Shown here piece after piece: positions 35,301 to 45,200 of a stretch of 64,000 nucleotides of DNA (positions within the stretch are counted from its first letter, which is position 1; every line of letters begins with the position of its first letter). A program made the translations under genes and the position numbers. The DNA is from Catalinimonas alkaloidigena (lineage in GTDB: Bacteria; Bacteroidota; Bacteroidia; Cytophagales; Cyclobacteriaceae). Under the pieces are notes generated by a model. The model did not search any database and was not told where the DNA came from. It was given only the letters and a program-made list of their open reading frames with translations. The stretch lies in NCBI RefSeq assembly GCF_029504655.1, contig NZ_JAQFIL010000001.1, positions 7,536,001-7,600,000 on the forward strand, given 5' to 3'.

Positions 35301-36839
35301 ATGAGCAAAAAGATCAATGCTGCACTTATTTCTGTGTATTATAAAGAAAACCTGGCTCCTATAGTTAAGCTGCTGGATGAGTATGGTGTAAAGCTGTATT
35401 CTACCGGGGGCACACAAAAGTTTATTGAGGAACAAGGAGCAGAGGTAACTGCAGTAGAAGACCTCACCGGTTATCCTTCTATTTTGGGAGGAAGAGTGAA
35501 GACGCTGCACCCTAAAGTGTTTGGCGGTATCCTATCACGTAGAGATGACGAAGGTGATGCTAAGCAGGTACAGGAGTACGAAATTCCTCCCATTGACCTG
35601 GTGATTGTGGATTTATATCCTTTTGAGGAAACGGTAGCTTCCGGTGCTGCTGAAGCAGACATCATTGAAAAAATTGATATTGGCGGCATTGCTTTGATCA
35701 GAGCGGCAGCTAAAAATTTTAAAGATGTATTGATTGTCTCTTCCCGCCAGCAATATAGTGCCCTGGAGCAATTACTAAAAGACAAGGAAGGTAGCACTGA
35801 GCTGGACGATCGCCGTCAGTTCGCAATGCAGGCTTTTTCCCAAAGTTCCCGCTACGATACGGCTATCTTCCAGTACTTTAGTGGGGCTACTAATAGTGAG
35901 GCAAGTGCAGCAGCCAGCTTCGATAAAGCAAAACTACCGGTAAAGCCATTGCGCTATGGAGAAAACCCTCACCAGGAAGCCGCCTTCTATGGTCAGTTGG
36001 AAGATATGCTGGAGCAACTGAATGGGAAAGAATTATCTTTTAACAATTTGGTAGATATAGACGCGGCAGTGGATCTGATAGAAGAATTTGAGGATGAGAC
36101 TGCTTTTGCCATCCTCAAGCATACCAATGCCTGTGGCTGTGCTACCGGAGCCAGCGTAAAGGAAGCGTATCAGAAAGCATTTGCGGCAGATACTGTTTCT
36201 GCTTTCGGAGGGGTATTGATCACCAATGCTGAAGTAGACCTGGCAGCGGCTGAAGAAATGAATAGCCTCTTCTTTGAAGTGCTCATTGCTCCTTCATTTT
36301 CTGATGAAGCCTTAGAACTCCTGAGCAAAAAGAAAAAAAGAGTATTGCTGAAGAAGAAAACAGACAAATCTTCTCAAAAGCAATTTAAGACGCTGCTGAA
36401 CGGAGTTATTGAGCAGGACCGTGATCTAAAAACTGATAGCCTGGAAGATCTGAAAGTAGTGACCAAACGCGCTACTACTGACGAAGAGAATGAAGCTTTG
36501 CTGTTTGCCAGCAAAATATGCAAGCATACCAAGTCCAATACGATAGTCCTTGCTAACAAAGGACAGCTGCTATCCAGCGGAGTAGGACAGACTTCAAGAG
36601 TAGATGCGCTGAAGCAGGCGATTGAGAAAGCCAAGCACTTTGGGTTTGAGCTTAATGGTGCGGTGATGGCTTCAGATGCCTTCTTTCCCTTTCCGGATTG
36701 TGTAGAAATCGCTAAGCAGGAAGGTATCAATGCCGTGATTCAGCCGGGAGGCTCAATCAAAGATCAGGACTCTATTGATTACTGTGATGGCCATGGTATG
36801 GCCATGGTGTTTACTGGCTTCCGCCACTTTAAACACTAA
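35301..36839 (+). CDS. purH: Bifunctional IMP cyclohydrolase / AICAR formyltransferase
   Basis: 512 residues, standard length. The N-terminal cyclohydrolase domain shows GVKLYSTGGTQKFIEEQG and YPSILGGRVKTLHPKVFGGI. The C-terminal transformylase domain has LRYGENPHQEAAFYG, ILKHTNACGCATGASV with the catalytic Lys-His pair, and FPFPDCVEIAKQEGINAVIQ followed by PGGSIKD. It catalyses the last two steps of IMP synthesis. It has its own promoter just upstream and a terminator candidate after the stop. Confidence 0.97.
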   Translation: MSKKINAALISVYYKENLAPIVKLLDEYGVKLYSTGGTQKFIEEQGAEVTAVEDLTGYPSILGGRVKTLHPKVFGGILSRRDDEGDAKQVQEYEIPPIDLVIVDLYPFEETVASGAAEADIIEKIDIGGIALIRAAAKNFKDVLIVSSRQQYSALEQLLKDKEGSTELDDRRQFAMQAFSQSSRYDTAIFQYFSGATNSEASAAASFDKAKLPVKPLRYGENPHQEAAFYGQLEDMLEQLNGKELSFNNLVDIDAAVDLIEEFEDETAFAILKHTNACGCATGASVKEAYQKAFAADTVSAFGGVLITNAEVDLAAAEEMNSLFFEVLIAPSFSDEALELLSKKKKRVLLKKKTDKSSQKQFKTLLNGVIEQDRDLKTDSLEDLKVVTKRATTDEENEALLFASKICKHTKSNTIVLANKGQLLSSGVGQTSRVDALKQAIEKAKHFGFELNGAVMASDAFFPFPDCVEIAKQEGINAVIQPGGSIKDQDSIDYCDGHGMAMVFTGFRHFKH

Positions 36840-36864
36840 ATTATTTAGATAAGTATTGTTGAAG

Positions 36865-36897
36865 AGGGGTAGGCCGGGTAAGGTTTATCCCTTTTTT
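36865..36897 (+). terminator. Rho-independent terminator candidate after purH
   Basis: AGGGGTA (36865-36871) pairs with TATCCCT (36886-36892) with one G-U pair and a 14-base loop, followed by a run of six Ts. It begins 25 bp after the purH stop. The stem is short, hence moderate confidence. Confidence 0.5.
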
Positions 36898-36976
36898 ATC
36901 TGAGTCCTGTCTGATTTGCAAGGAGGTGGAGAAAACAAACTACTGGAAGCGACCTTTCTCTGTTACATTTACCCGA

Positions 36977-38107
36977 TTATGATTGCCCTACTGTACTGCG
37001 TCTTTTCTTACGAAGAAGTTCTTCATTGATGTAGGGCTTCTTGACGATCACGTCCCTTCTGATGATCAATGAATAAAGTATGAAAGTAACGATCAGCCCG
37101 GTGAAAGAGTATGAGACAGAGGACTGCGAAAAGAAATAGCAACTGATGCTCACTACCGCAATACTACATAAAGAAAGCAGCAGGGTTGCGCTGAGATGAC
37201 TGAACCCATTGTCTATGATAAAATGGTGAATGTGGTTTCTGTCAGCCACAAACGGGCCTATTCCGCCGGCAATTCTATGAGTGAATACCCTAAGCGTATC
37301 AAAAAGAGGTACTGCAAGAATCAAAATGGCAATGGTAGGTGCATTGGGAATATAGACATTATTCAATACCTCATTATGTTGAATAAATTTTACAGCAAAA
37401 AGAGAAAGAATAAAACCTACAATCAACGAACCACTATCACCCATGAAAATTTTATTTTCTTCTGAGAAGTTGAAACGGATGAAAGCAAGAAGAGAACCAA
37501 TTAGTACCGCTGCCAGTACGGCCGCCCAGTAAATACCTGCCAGATAAAAGTAAATGCCAAAAGTAAGGGCCGCAACTATGCCTATACCTGCTGCCAGGCC
37601 ATCTATACCATCAATCAGATTATAGGCATTGATAATGACTACAATTACAAATAGCGTAATGACAAAGCTGGGAATATAAGAGATTTCGTAGGTCCCTAAT
37701 ATTCCGAATAAGTTGCTTATCCGTATGTCAGTAAAATATATCAACAGGGCTGCCGCCAGTATCTGTGCCAGCAGTTTTTTATAGGGGTCAATGACTAGTA
37801 TATCGTCTTTTAAGCCAATAAAGAAAAGAATAACCAGAGAAGGAATGATAAGGTGAATATTGAGCGCACTGGAAGCAGTTTCGGGAGTAGCAAGCAGAAA
37901 GGTCATCACCACGGAAGCAAAAATGGCAATTCCACCAAAGTTGGGTGTTTTCTGTGCATGAGAGCTTCTTCCATTGGGCTCTTCCATCAGGTGTTTTTCC
38001 ATCGCTACTCTCACAATAACAGGTATTGTAACAGAAACAATGATAAAAGCAAAGATTGAGGCAACTGACAATGAAACCAATGGGGTATTCAAAAAGTCGG
38101 TAATCAT
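36977..38107 (-). CDS. WecA/TagO-like undecaprenyl-phosphate sugar-1-phosphate transferase
   Basis: 376 residues, about ten membrane helices, glycosyltransferase 4 family in the MraY/WecA superfamily. Conserved cytoplasmic motifs are RSSHAQKTPNFGGIAIF, GLKDDILVIDPYKKLLAQ (the DDxxD-like metal site), NAYNLIDGIDGLAAG, IFMGDSGSLIVGF and NHIHHFIIDNG. Such enzymes move HexNAc-1-phosphate from UDP-HexNAc to undecaprenyl phosphate, the first step of O-antigen, capsule or teichoic-type glycans. It lies 6.6 kb from the polysaccharide operon and on the same strand, and could be its initiating transferase, since none lies within the operon part shown. It has a separate -7 promoter element about 84 bp upstream. 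Confidence 0.88.
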   Translation of the reverse strand: MITDFLNTPLVSLSVASIFAFIIVSVTIPVIVRVAMEKHLMEEPNGRSSHAQKTPNFGGIAIFASVVMTFLLATPETASSALNIHLIIPSLVILFFIGLKDDILVIDPYKKLLAQILAAALLIYFTDIRISNLFGILGTYEISYIPSFVITLFVIVVIINAYNLIDGIDGLAAGIGIVAALTFGIYFYLAGIYWAAVLAAVLIGSLLAFIRFNFSEENKIFMGDSGSLIVGFILSLFAVKFIQHNEVLNNVYIPNAPTIAILILAVPLFDTLRVFTHRIAGGIGPFVADRNHIHHFIIDNGFSHLSATLLLSLCSIAVVSISCYFFSQSSVSYSFTGLIVTFILYSLIIRRDVIVKKPYINEELLRKKRRSTVGQS

Positions 38108-38190
38108 AAAAAAGTATGATTTGGTTTGATTAGCTAAAACTCTTACTCAGGTGTAATATAATGACAATCTACGTGCATGTTTACTCTCGT

Positions 38191-38198
38191 CAAAGCTA
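38191..38198 (-). promoter_or_regulatory. Candidate -7 promoter element for the WecA-like gene
   Basis: The minus strand reads TAGCTTTG, the same octamer as in the polysaccharide-operon promoter. A TTTG lies 15 bp upstream inside a hairpin, which is closer than the usual 19-21 bp. It would give a leader of about 77 bases before the ATG at 38107. Confidence 0.45.
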
Positions 38199-38212
38199 AT
38201 ATAATAATGCGT

Positions 38213-38237
38213 ACAAAGTAAGTATAATGTACTTTGT
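38213..38237. repeat. Inverted repeat 1 upstream of the WecA-like gene
   Basis: ACAAAGTA (38213-38220) and TACTTTGT (38230-38237) are perfect 8-bp inverted arms around a 9-base AT-rich loop. It lies directly upstream of the TAGCTTTG promoter element. There is no T-run suited to a terminator, so an operator or an RNA fold are both possible. Confidence 0.5.
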
Positions 38238-38244
38238 TTCGGTA

Positions 38245-38279
38245 GAATTAAGCTAAACTAACTTTGTTTAGCTTAATTC
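38245..38279. repeat. Inverted repeat 2, perfect 14-bp arms
   Basis: GAATTAAGCTAAAC (38245-38258) and GTTTAGCTTAATTC (38266-38279) pair perfectly with a 7-base loop (TAACTTT). It starts 7 bp after inverted repeat 1. It lies 41 bp past the stop of the hypothetical gene at 38321 on the minus strand. It could be a factor-dependent or T-poor terminator of that gene, or a regulatory site. Confidence 0.6.
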
Positions 38280-38320
38280 AGAGATTTTGTTCGCTAAAAT
38301 ACTGCATTTATTTTGATGCT

Positions 38321-38797
38321 TTAAAGTACTTTCTGCTTCTCCATTTTTTCCTGTATATGACTCAAAGATATATCGGTCATGAGTTTTTCTTCCAAGAGAT
38401 CAGCCCAGGTATACATATACTTTACCACATCTTTTTTATAGTTATGCCTTAGGTGCCTTTCTCTCGCAGGCAGTTTTTGTAAAACATCTCTATCAGAAAG
38501 TCTTTCCAGGTGTTTAAAGTCTGCTATGTCCATACCGACTTCCAGCATATAGGAAATCACCTGATCCATGAGGTAGCCGCTGGTAGGACAAAAATCTAAG
38601 GCCTGTTCACTCCAGTCTCCTCCGCGGGTACGCATGGCATATTCATGGATATCCGCTTTGGATAGCTTGGTAACTTCCTGTACCAGATAACCACAATTAC
38701 AACTGCCCATATGTCCCCACTGATAGTTTTGACTATCCTGAAGTTTCTTTGCTGCATTACGAAGGGCGTAAATCAACTCGGGATTAGGTTTGGCCAT
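38321..38797 (-). CDS. Conserved-looking hypothetical protein with Cys motifs
   Basis: 158 residues, soluble, no signal peptide. The protein is mostly charged and helical. It contains MGSCNCGYLVQEVTKLSKAD (Cys-x-Cys near residue 33) and a third Cys in LDFCPTSGYLMDQVISYM. The two regions could together bind a metal, but no known metal-site family was recognised. The middle section DFKHLERLSDRDVL and the basic stretch ARERHLRHNYKKDVVKY are notable. I do not recognise the family. The start is an ATG with no competing start nearby. It is followed by the twin inverted repeats and then the WecA-like gene. Confidence 0.7.
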   Translation of the reverse strand: MAKPNPELIYALRNAAKKLQDSQNYQWGHMGSCNCGYLVQEVTKLSKADIHEYAMRTRGGDWSEQALDFCPTSGYLMDQVISYMLEVGMDIADFKHLERLSDRDVLQKLPARERHLRHNYKKDVVKYMYTWADLLEEKLMTDISLSHIQEKMEKQKVL

Positions 38798-38939
38798 AGT
38801 AAATAGATTTTGTTAAAGTTCGTATGTATTCAACCCATTGAGCGCTTTAGAGTTTAAGTAATTTTTTCTAAATTAAGATGGACGCCACAGATCAATATTT
38901 ATAATAAAGTAAGTATAAACAACATTAAGGTCAAATATT

Positions 38940-39059
38940 ATGGGAAAAGGAGATAAAAAGACCAGGAAGGGGAAAATTGTGAAGGGCTCATATGGGGTAA
39001 GGAGACCACGCAGGAGCAATAGTAACAAAAGTACTTCTGAGGAAAAAGCAAAAAAATAG
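38940..39059 (+). CDS. 30S ribosomal protein THX, 39 residues
   Basis: A very small gene. The protein starts MGKGDKKTRKGKIVKGSYGV and continues RRPRR, the conserved sequence of the Bacteroidota THX family (Lys/Arg-rich, GSYGV-R-P core). The remaining residues are a variable polar tail ending EEKAKK. In Thermus, THX inserts in the head of the 30S subunit and stabilises rRNA contacts; the same role is assumed. It stands alone between a hypothetical gene and a lipoprotein gene, and a terminator follows 48 bp after its stop. Confidence 0.9.
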   Translation: MGKGDKKTRKGKIVKGSYGVRRPRRSNSNKSTSEEKAKK

Positions 39060-39106
39060 GATACCATTGAAGCTAATTCATTAGTATCCTTTTCTGAATT
39101 TTGTTG

Positions 39107-39138
39107 AAGCCTCGCGTCAATGAAGCGAGTGCTTTTTT
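39107..39138 (+). terminator. Rho-independent terminator after THX
   Basis: AAGCCTCGC (39107-39115) pairs with GCGAG-T-GCTT (39125-39134), one bulged T, 9-base loop, followed by a run of Ts to 39138. It serves the rightward THX gene and lies just before the end of the convergent lipoprotein gene. Confidence 0.75.
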
Positions 39139-39146
39139 GCTAGCGT

Positions 39147-39719
39147 TTACATTTTTTTATCAGGAAACTCTTTGAACATCTTTTGCACAGATTCATAAGC
39201 GGTATTGAATCGTTCTTCCGGGTGGTTCACAGGACCTATCCCAATGCCTCTCCAGACCAGTTGCTCCTGCTCAGTAGACAGTAAATCTACGACAAAAGTA
39301 CCGGTCTTTTCATACTTTACTTCTTTATACCGTTGATTGTAATTAGGGCCATACAGCGAATTATAAGCCCACATACCACGCATACCATAAGGATAGTAGG
39401 GATCATTATTGACACTCTTCCAGCTTTCTTTGCGAGCTTCTTCGGTCAGTATATTAAAGGCAACAACCAAATCAGGAGCATCGGTATTGAGTTCATAGCC
39501 CTTCTTCTTCATCTCATAAGCGATAGTTTTACGAATTTCCTGATAAAGAATGGCTGTAGCCTGGTCCATCTCCTTTAAGTCCACTTCGGCAAAGGCATAA
39601 GTGCCATATTCAGAATTATCAAATCCCTCGTCTTTTTCTGCGATTATCTTGACTGAAGAGCAGGCAAAGGTAAATAGTAACATCCATGCCATGCTCCCGC
39701 TAATGATATATTTTTTCAT
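39147..39719 (-). CDS. DUF4136-like lipoprotein
   Basis: 190 residues. The signal peptide ends in the lipobox LLFTFACSS, so Cys20 is probably lipidated. The body has YGTYAFAEVDLKEMDQATAI and IRKTIAYEMKKKGYELNTDA, then PDLVVAFNI and the ending TAYESVQKMFKEFP, the outline of the DUF4136 family (a domain that dimerises small periplasmic lipoproteins). Near residues 125-145 it is rich in Tyr, Gly, Pro and Asn. Function is unknown; an envelope location is the safe inference. A quinone oxidoreductase gene lies upstream in the same direction. Confidence 0.75.
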   Translation of the reverse strand: MKKYIISGSMAWMLLFTFACSSVKIIAEKDEGFDNSEYGTYAFAEVDLKEMDQATAILYQEIRKTIAYEMKKKGYELNTDAPDLVVAFNILTEEARKESWKSVNNDPYYPYGMRGMWAYNSLYGPNYNQRYKEVKYEKTGTFVVDLLSTEQEQLVWRGIGIGPVNHPEERFNTAYESVQKMFKEFPDKKM

Positions 39720-39812
39720 GCTAACTATTTAATTATCAACTGCTTTAATAACGTAATAGAGGTCTCCTTTTGTGCCTTTGATAAAAAAAATGATCAAGGA
39801 TAGTTTCTGGCT

Positions 39813-40802
39813 TTAATTCTCCTTAATCACAAGGACAATTTTTCCACTGTTTTGGTTGGATTCCATGTAGGTGTGTGCATCTGCTACTTCTTTCCAGCTG
39901 TACATACTATCAACAACAGGTTTAAGTATACCTTTCTCAAATAGCGGAAGGGCAAAGGCGGAAAAGTCCTTGGTAAGCTGAATCTGGTATTCAAGACTGC
40001 GGGAACGCAGGGTGGAAGCCGTGATTTGTAACCTTTTGCTCAATAGCTTAAGGAGGTTAAGTTCTTCTACTTTTACGCCTCCTAATATTGCCAGCAAGAC
40101 AAGACGACCATCCATACCCAAACAGTTGATATTACTGTTAAAATACGGGGCAGCGATAAAGTCAATGATAACATCTACCCCTTTTCCGTCGGTCTGCTCA
40201 TTCACTACTTTTTCAAAGTCCTGATTTTGATAGTCAATAGCCAAGTTAGCTCCTAGTTCCAGACACAGCGGGTGCTTGGATGCAGAAGCAGTAACGATAA
40301 TTTTTCCGGCTCCCATTTCACGGGCCAGCTGAATGGCCGCCGTGCCTACGCCGCTCGCACCGGCATGAATGAGCAGCTTCTCTCCTTTTTTGAAATATGC
40401 CAGCCAGCTTAGTGCCTGATAAGCGGTAAGAGAAACTTCGGGAATTGCAGCGGCTTCGGCCAGGCTGAGGCTATCTGGTACGGGCATTGCCATGTCTTCA
40501 TGGATAACCGCGTATTGCGCATATCCCCCTCCGGGAATCAGACCAAATACCAGATCTCCTTGTTTCCAGCGTTTTGCTTCACTACCCGTTTCTACTACTT
40601 CACCGCTGACTTCCAATCCCAGAATTGGGCTGCTGCCTTTGGGGGGAGGGTATTTCCCTTCTCTTTGAAGAATATCAGCACGATTGAGGGCGGTGGCGGC
40701 TACTTTTATGAGTATTTCATGCTTATCAGGCTGTGGGGTTTCCCACTCACCTATCCGAAGTTTCTCAGCTCCTCCGGGCTGATCAAAAATTACAGCTTGC
40801 AT
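39813..40802 (-). CDS. NAD(P)H:quinone oxidoreductase, PIG3-like (MDR family)
   Basis: 329 residues, medium-chain reductase without zinc-binding Cys. MQAVIFDQPGGAEKLRIGEW, then LNRADILQREGKYPPPKGSS followed by PILGLEVSGEV are typical of the PIG3/TP53I3 branch. LLIHAGASGVGTAAIQLARE is the NADPH-binding turn and DVIIDFIAAPYFNSNINCLG is in the second half of the Rossmann fold. Likely role: NADPH-dependent reduction of quinones or enones. It lies 69 bp after the TolC gene. Only about 92 bp separate it from the lipoprotein gene. Confidence 0.87.
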   Translation of the reverse strand: MQAVIFDQPGGAEKLRIGEWETPQPDKHEILIKVAATALNRADILQREGKYPPPKGSSPILGLEVSGEVVETGSEAKRWKQGDLVFGLIPGGGYAQYAVIHEDMAMPVPDSLSLAEAAAIPEVSLTAYQALSWLAYFKKGEKLLIHAGASGVGTAAIQLAREMGAGKIIVTASASKHPLCLELGANLAIDYQNQDFEKVVNEQTDGKGVDVIIDFIAAPYFNSNINCLGMDGRLVLLAILGGVKVEELNLLKLLSKRLQITASTLRSRSLEYQIQLTKDFSAFALPLFEKGILKPVVDSMYSWKEVADAHTYMESNQNSGKIVLVIKEN

Positions 40803-40871
40803 CTAAGGATAGTTTTATAGTGAAAAAATAGATGAAACTCTAAAGTACGCAATAGTCAGAAAATAAACGTT

Positions 40872-42197
40872 CTACCGGCTACTTACCATTTGTCCGCTAA
40901 GCCTTAGCAGGTCTATCTCAGCAATTTTGGTAGAATAGATCGCATCTATGAGGCGGCTCTCTGCCTGCACTGCGTTAATCTGGGCTTCGCGAAGCTCCAG
41001 CGCATTGCTGTTCCCCAAACGATAGCGCTCTAGTGCAATTCTAGCATTCTCTCTGGCAATCTCCAGATTTTCTGACTCCAGCTCTAGCAGAATAGTGCTG
41101 TTGGTATAATTGATGTATGTCTTCTCCAACTGGGCTTTCAGCTCCTGAGTAAGTTCTTTGAGCTGGAGATCTTGATTTTCGGTCAGTATACGGGCATTTT
41201 GTATCTGCCGATTTTTGTTGAAGCCATTGAATATATTCAGGCGGGCAGCTACACCATAATTCACTCCATTGGCGCGGCGACCCAGTACAAACCCTGCTTC
41301 CGCTACTGAAGAATTATAGCTATAGCCCAGGTTTACCAGTATTTGAGGCCAGCGTTCTGCTTCCAGCTCTCTTACTTCCAGATAAGAAATGTGTTGATTG
41401 CGACGAGCCAAAAGCAGGTTAGGGTTGCTACTCAACGCTTTTTCCCGCAGTTCGCCAATAGATAAATCCATATTGGCATCTATCTGGTTGGGTACGGCAA
41501 AATCGGTGTCGGGCTCACGTACCAGAAAAGTATTCAGATCCACTTTGGTATTGTAAAGTTGCTCCTTTTGCTGTATAAGCGCTGAGGTATCGGCATTATA
41601 GTCTACCTGCGCTGCAAGGTATTCCAGCTTGGAAGTGTTTCCTACTTCGTACTTGGTACGAGCCAGGCGCAGCCTTTCACGAGAGAGGTCTACAGAATTT
41701 TGCAGCACATTGACCCTGGCCTGTTCCAGAATGACCGTATAGTAAGCCGCAGAAATATCAGCTACCGTATTCTCCATGTTAATCTGTGCTTCTATCGCGG
41801 AGGCCTGCTGTAGCTCGGCCAGTTTGTCGTAGCTAATAAACATTCGGGTGCCATCAAAGACTGTCCATTCAAGCAGGGCTGACGCGCTTAAGCTATTGGA
41901 GCGGGCACCGCTTACATTTTGTTCGTCACCGCTGGCAAATATCTGTTCAGAGTCCTGTATATTATAATCTTTGCTGGCGACAGCATCCAATGTAGGAAGG
42001 AAACCTGCATTGCCCAGCGTATAATTATTGTCGGCTATATTTTTATTATTAGCAGCAATCTGAACACTGTAGTTTTCTTCCAGCCCCATCTGTATGGCTT
42101 CTGATAAACGTAGTGTATCTGTATTTTGCGCTACTGCCGGAAGCCCGCCCATCATCAGCAGGATTCCAAGCATGTAGCAGTTAAGTCTGATATTCAT
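40872..42197 (-). CDS. TolC-family outer-membrane efflux protein
   Basis: 441 residues from the ATG at 42197. This start gives a clean signal peptide (NCYMLGILLMMGGLPAVAQ). The upstream extension would need TTG at 42245 inside the pump gene. The mature protein has two OEP repeats: LRLSEAIQMGLEENYSVQIA opens the first, and SIGELREKALSSNPNLLLA opens the second. Both are followed by long amphipathic helices (ALERYRLGNSNALELREAQI). As a trimer it forms the outer-membrane channel for the adjoining RND pump. It starts 28 bp after that gene and is the third gene of the operon. Confidence 0.9.
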   Translation of the reverse strand: MNIRLNCYMLGILLMMGGLPAVAQNTDTLRLSEAIQMGLEENYSVQIAANNKNIADNNYTLGNAGFLPTLDAVASKDYNIQDSEQIFASGDEQNVSGARSNSLSASALLEWTVFDGTRMFISYDKLAELQQASAIEAQINMENTVADISAAYYTVILEQARVNVLQNSVDLSRERLRLARTKYEVGNTSKLEYLAAQVDYNADTSALIQQKEQLYNTKVDLNTFLVREPDTDFAVPNQIDANMDLSIGELREKALSSNPNLLLARRNQHISYLEVRELEAERWPQILVNLGYSYNSSVAEAGFVLGRRANGVNYGVAARLNIFNGFNKNRQIQNARILTENQDLQLKELTQELKAQLEKTYINYTNSTILLELESENLEIARENARIALERYRLGNSNALELREAQINAVQAESRLIDAIYSTKIAEIDLLRLSGQMVSSR

Positions 42198-42225
42198 TAG
42201 TCGTACGCTTGCAGTAGTGAAATGT

Positions 42226-45200
42226 TTATTTGTGAGAAGTCTCAATTTTAGCTTTGCTGGGAGCTTTACCTGACATAAAGGAATAGATCACAGGAATAAC
42301 CACCAATGTCAGGATAAGTGAAAACAGCAGTCCTCCAATGATAGCCATACCCATAGGAATACGGCTGGTAGAAGCAGCGCCTAATGCCAGAGCAATTGGC
42401 AGCGCTCCCAGAATAGTAGCCAGGCTGGTCATCAGAATAGGTCTCAAACGAATTGTAGCGGCCTCAATTACCGCGTCAAATTTATTCAGACCTTCCTCCT
42501 TGCGCTGGTTGGCAAACTCAACAATCAGAATACCATTCTTGGTCACTATACCGATGAGTACGATGATACCAATCTGGCTAAAGATGTTAAGGGTATGTCC
42601 AAATAACCAGAGGGTTAGTAGCGCTCCCGTAAGCGCCAGAGGTACGGTAAACATGATGATCAGCGGGTCTATAAAGCTTTCAAACTGGGCAGCCAGCACC
42701 AGGTAGATTAATACCAAAGCCAGACCAAAAGCAAAGTATAAGCTTCCTGAGCTCTCCTGATAATCTTTGGAGGTACCGGAAAGAGCAGTAGAGAAAGAGT
42801 CGTCCAGTACCTCATCGGCAATCTCATCCATGGCTGCAATACCCTGACCGAGCGTAACGCCATCTGCCGGAGAGGCGGATACCGTAGCAGCCACATAGCG
42901 GTTGTAACGATACAGTTGAGGTGAAGTACTTTGGGTTTCCATGTTTACCAGGTTATTCAGCGTAATCAGCTCTCCTCTATCATTGCTCACACTGATTGAA
43001 CTTAAGTCCAGGGGCTCATCACGGTTTGATCGGCTGGCCTCACCGATGATCTGGTACTGCTTGCCGTTCATGACAAAGTAATCAAAACGCTGACCGCTGA
43101 AAAATAGCTGTATGGTCTCTGCAATGTCCCGTACCGATACACCCAAGGCTCTGGCTCTTTCTCTATCAATAGTAACGGCGAGCTCTGGCTTATTGAACTT
43201 AAGGTCAAGGTCAACTACAGCGAAGTCGGGGTGTTGAGAAGCTTCGTCCACAAAGTCAGGAAGCACTTCTTTCAGCCTCTCCAGATTAGGTGCCTGGATT
43301 ACATATTGCACGGGCAGGCCGCTAGACCTACCTACCTGTATGGTTTGTTCCTGCACCACAAAGGTACGGGCAAAATTCATATCGCCTACGATTCCACTAA
43401 GCTGCTGCGCAATTTCCTGCTGTGAACGCGCTCTTTCAGAAGGTGGCTTGAGGGTAATTCTCAGGAATGAAGAGTTGACAGAATTACTGGAACCAAAACC
43501 CGGTGAGGTCACCGCGATCAACGATTGCTTTTCCTGAAGTGTATCTGCCACATTGAGCAGCTCCATCACATAATTATCCATCAGTTCAAATGATGTTCCC
43601 TCAGGAGCGGTAGAAAACAGGCGGAGGCGGCTTTTGTCCTCCAGAGGAGCCAGCTCGGAGGGAATGATTGCTCCCAGACCGATAATACCTCCTAAGGAAA
43701 GAACCACGATCACGATAGCGGCCCAGCGATGCTTCATAAAACGGATCAAAAACATATTGTATCCGTTGGTCATCCACTCAAAGAAGCGCTCGGTAACTTT
43801 ATAAAACCTGTTACTTCTCTCTTTCTTCTTTAAAAGCCGGGAACTCATCATAGGAGTAAGCGTGAGCGATACAAAAGCTGAGATCAGCACTGAGCCTGCT
43901 ACTACCACACCAAACTCACGAAAAAGTCTACCGGTTACCCCTTCCAGAAAAATGATAGGCAGGAATACCGCTGCCAGGGTCACCGTAGTAGAGATGATCG
44001 CAAAGTAAATCTCAGCCGAACCCTCATGGGCAGCCTTTTTGGGAGAAATCCCTGACTCTATCTTTTGGTAAATATTCTCCAGTACCACAATAGCATCATC
44101 CACCACCAGCCCGGTGGCCAGTACAATTCCCAAAAGTGTCAGAATGTTGATAGAGAAATCGGCAAAGTACATGATGAAGAAGGCCCCGATCAGAGAGATA
44201 GGGATGGCGATGGCAGGGATGAGGGTAGTGCGCCAGTCGCGCAAAAACATAAAAATTACGATCACCACCAGACCAAAAGCGATAAGGATGGTCTCTTCTA
44301 CCTCCGTAATGGCCTTGCGGATAGTAAGGGTAGTATCTAGCGCGTAGCCAAGCTTAAGATCATCGGGAAGCTCTTTTTCAATCTGGTCTACCCGTTTGTA
44401 AAACTCATCGGCTATGGCAATGTAGTTGGCTCCGGGTTGGGGTGTCACAGCTACTCCCACCATCGGTATTTTGTTGTTTCCTCTCAGCAGGGTACGCTGG
44501 TTTTCCGCATCCAGCACGGCTTTTCCAATATCTTTGAATTTGATGACTGCACCATCTTCTTCTTTGATGATCATTTCATTATAATCATCCTCTGTCACCA
44601 GCCTGCCCATAGTACGGATAGTCAGATAGCTGCGATAGCCCTCAATATTTCCGGTAGGTAGCTCTACATTCTGCTCTTGTACAGCATTTCTCACATCGAG
44701 CGGAGTAAGCCGGTAAGCTTCCAGTTTGGCAGGGTCCATCTGCAGGCGCATGGCGTAGCGCTTATCGCCCCAGATTCGGATATTACTGATACCCGGTATG
44801 GTTTGCAGCCTTTCTTTAAAAGTATTGGTGGCTATGTCGGAAAGCTCCAGCAGGCTCCTTTGGTCACTCTGCACGGTGAGGGCCAGAATGGTGGTGGCAT
44901 CGGCATCTGCCTTGGTGACAATAGGAGGGTCAGCATCGGGAGGGAGGTTACGACGAGCCTGTGACACCCTGTCCCGCACATCATTAGCCGCAGCTTCCAG
45001 GTCTTCTCCCAGCTCAAACTCCACCGTAATGGTACTCCTTCCGTCAGTGCTGATAGAAGAAAGTGAACGTATGCCACTGATACCATTGATTCCCTCTTCC
45101 AGTGGTTCTGTGATTTGCGATTCTATCACATCAGCACTGGCTCCGGTATAGTTAGTACTGACAGAAATAATGGGAGGGTCTACGCTGGGGTACTCCCTAA

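Noticed and set aside
39775..39799. Hairpin CCTTTGAT with ATCAAGG
   Set aside because: One bulged base, A-rich loop and no T-run after it; too weak to call a terminator.
42198..42245. Longer TolC start
   Set aside because: It needs a TTG inside the pump gene, and the ATG at 42197 gives a clean signal peptide.
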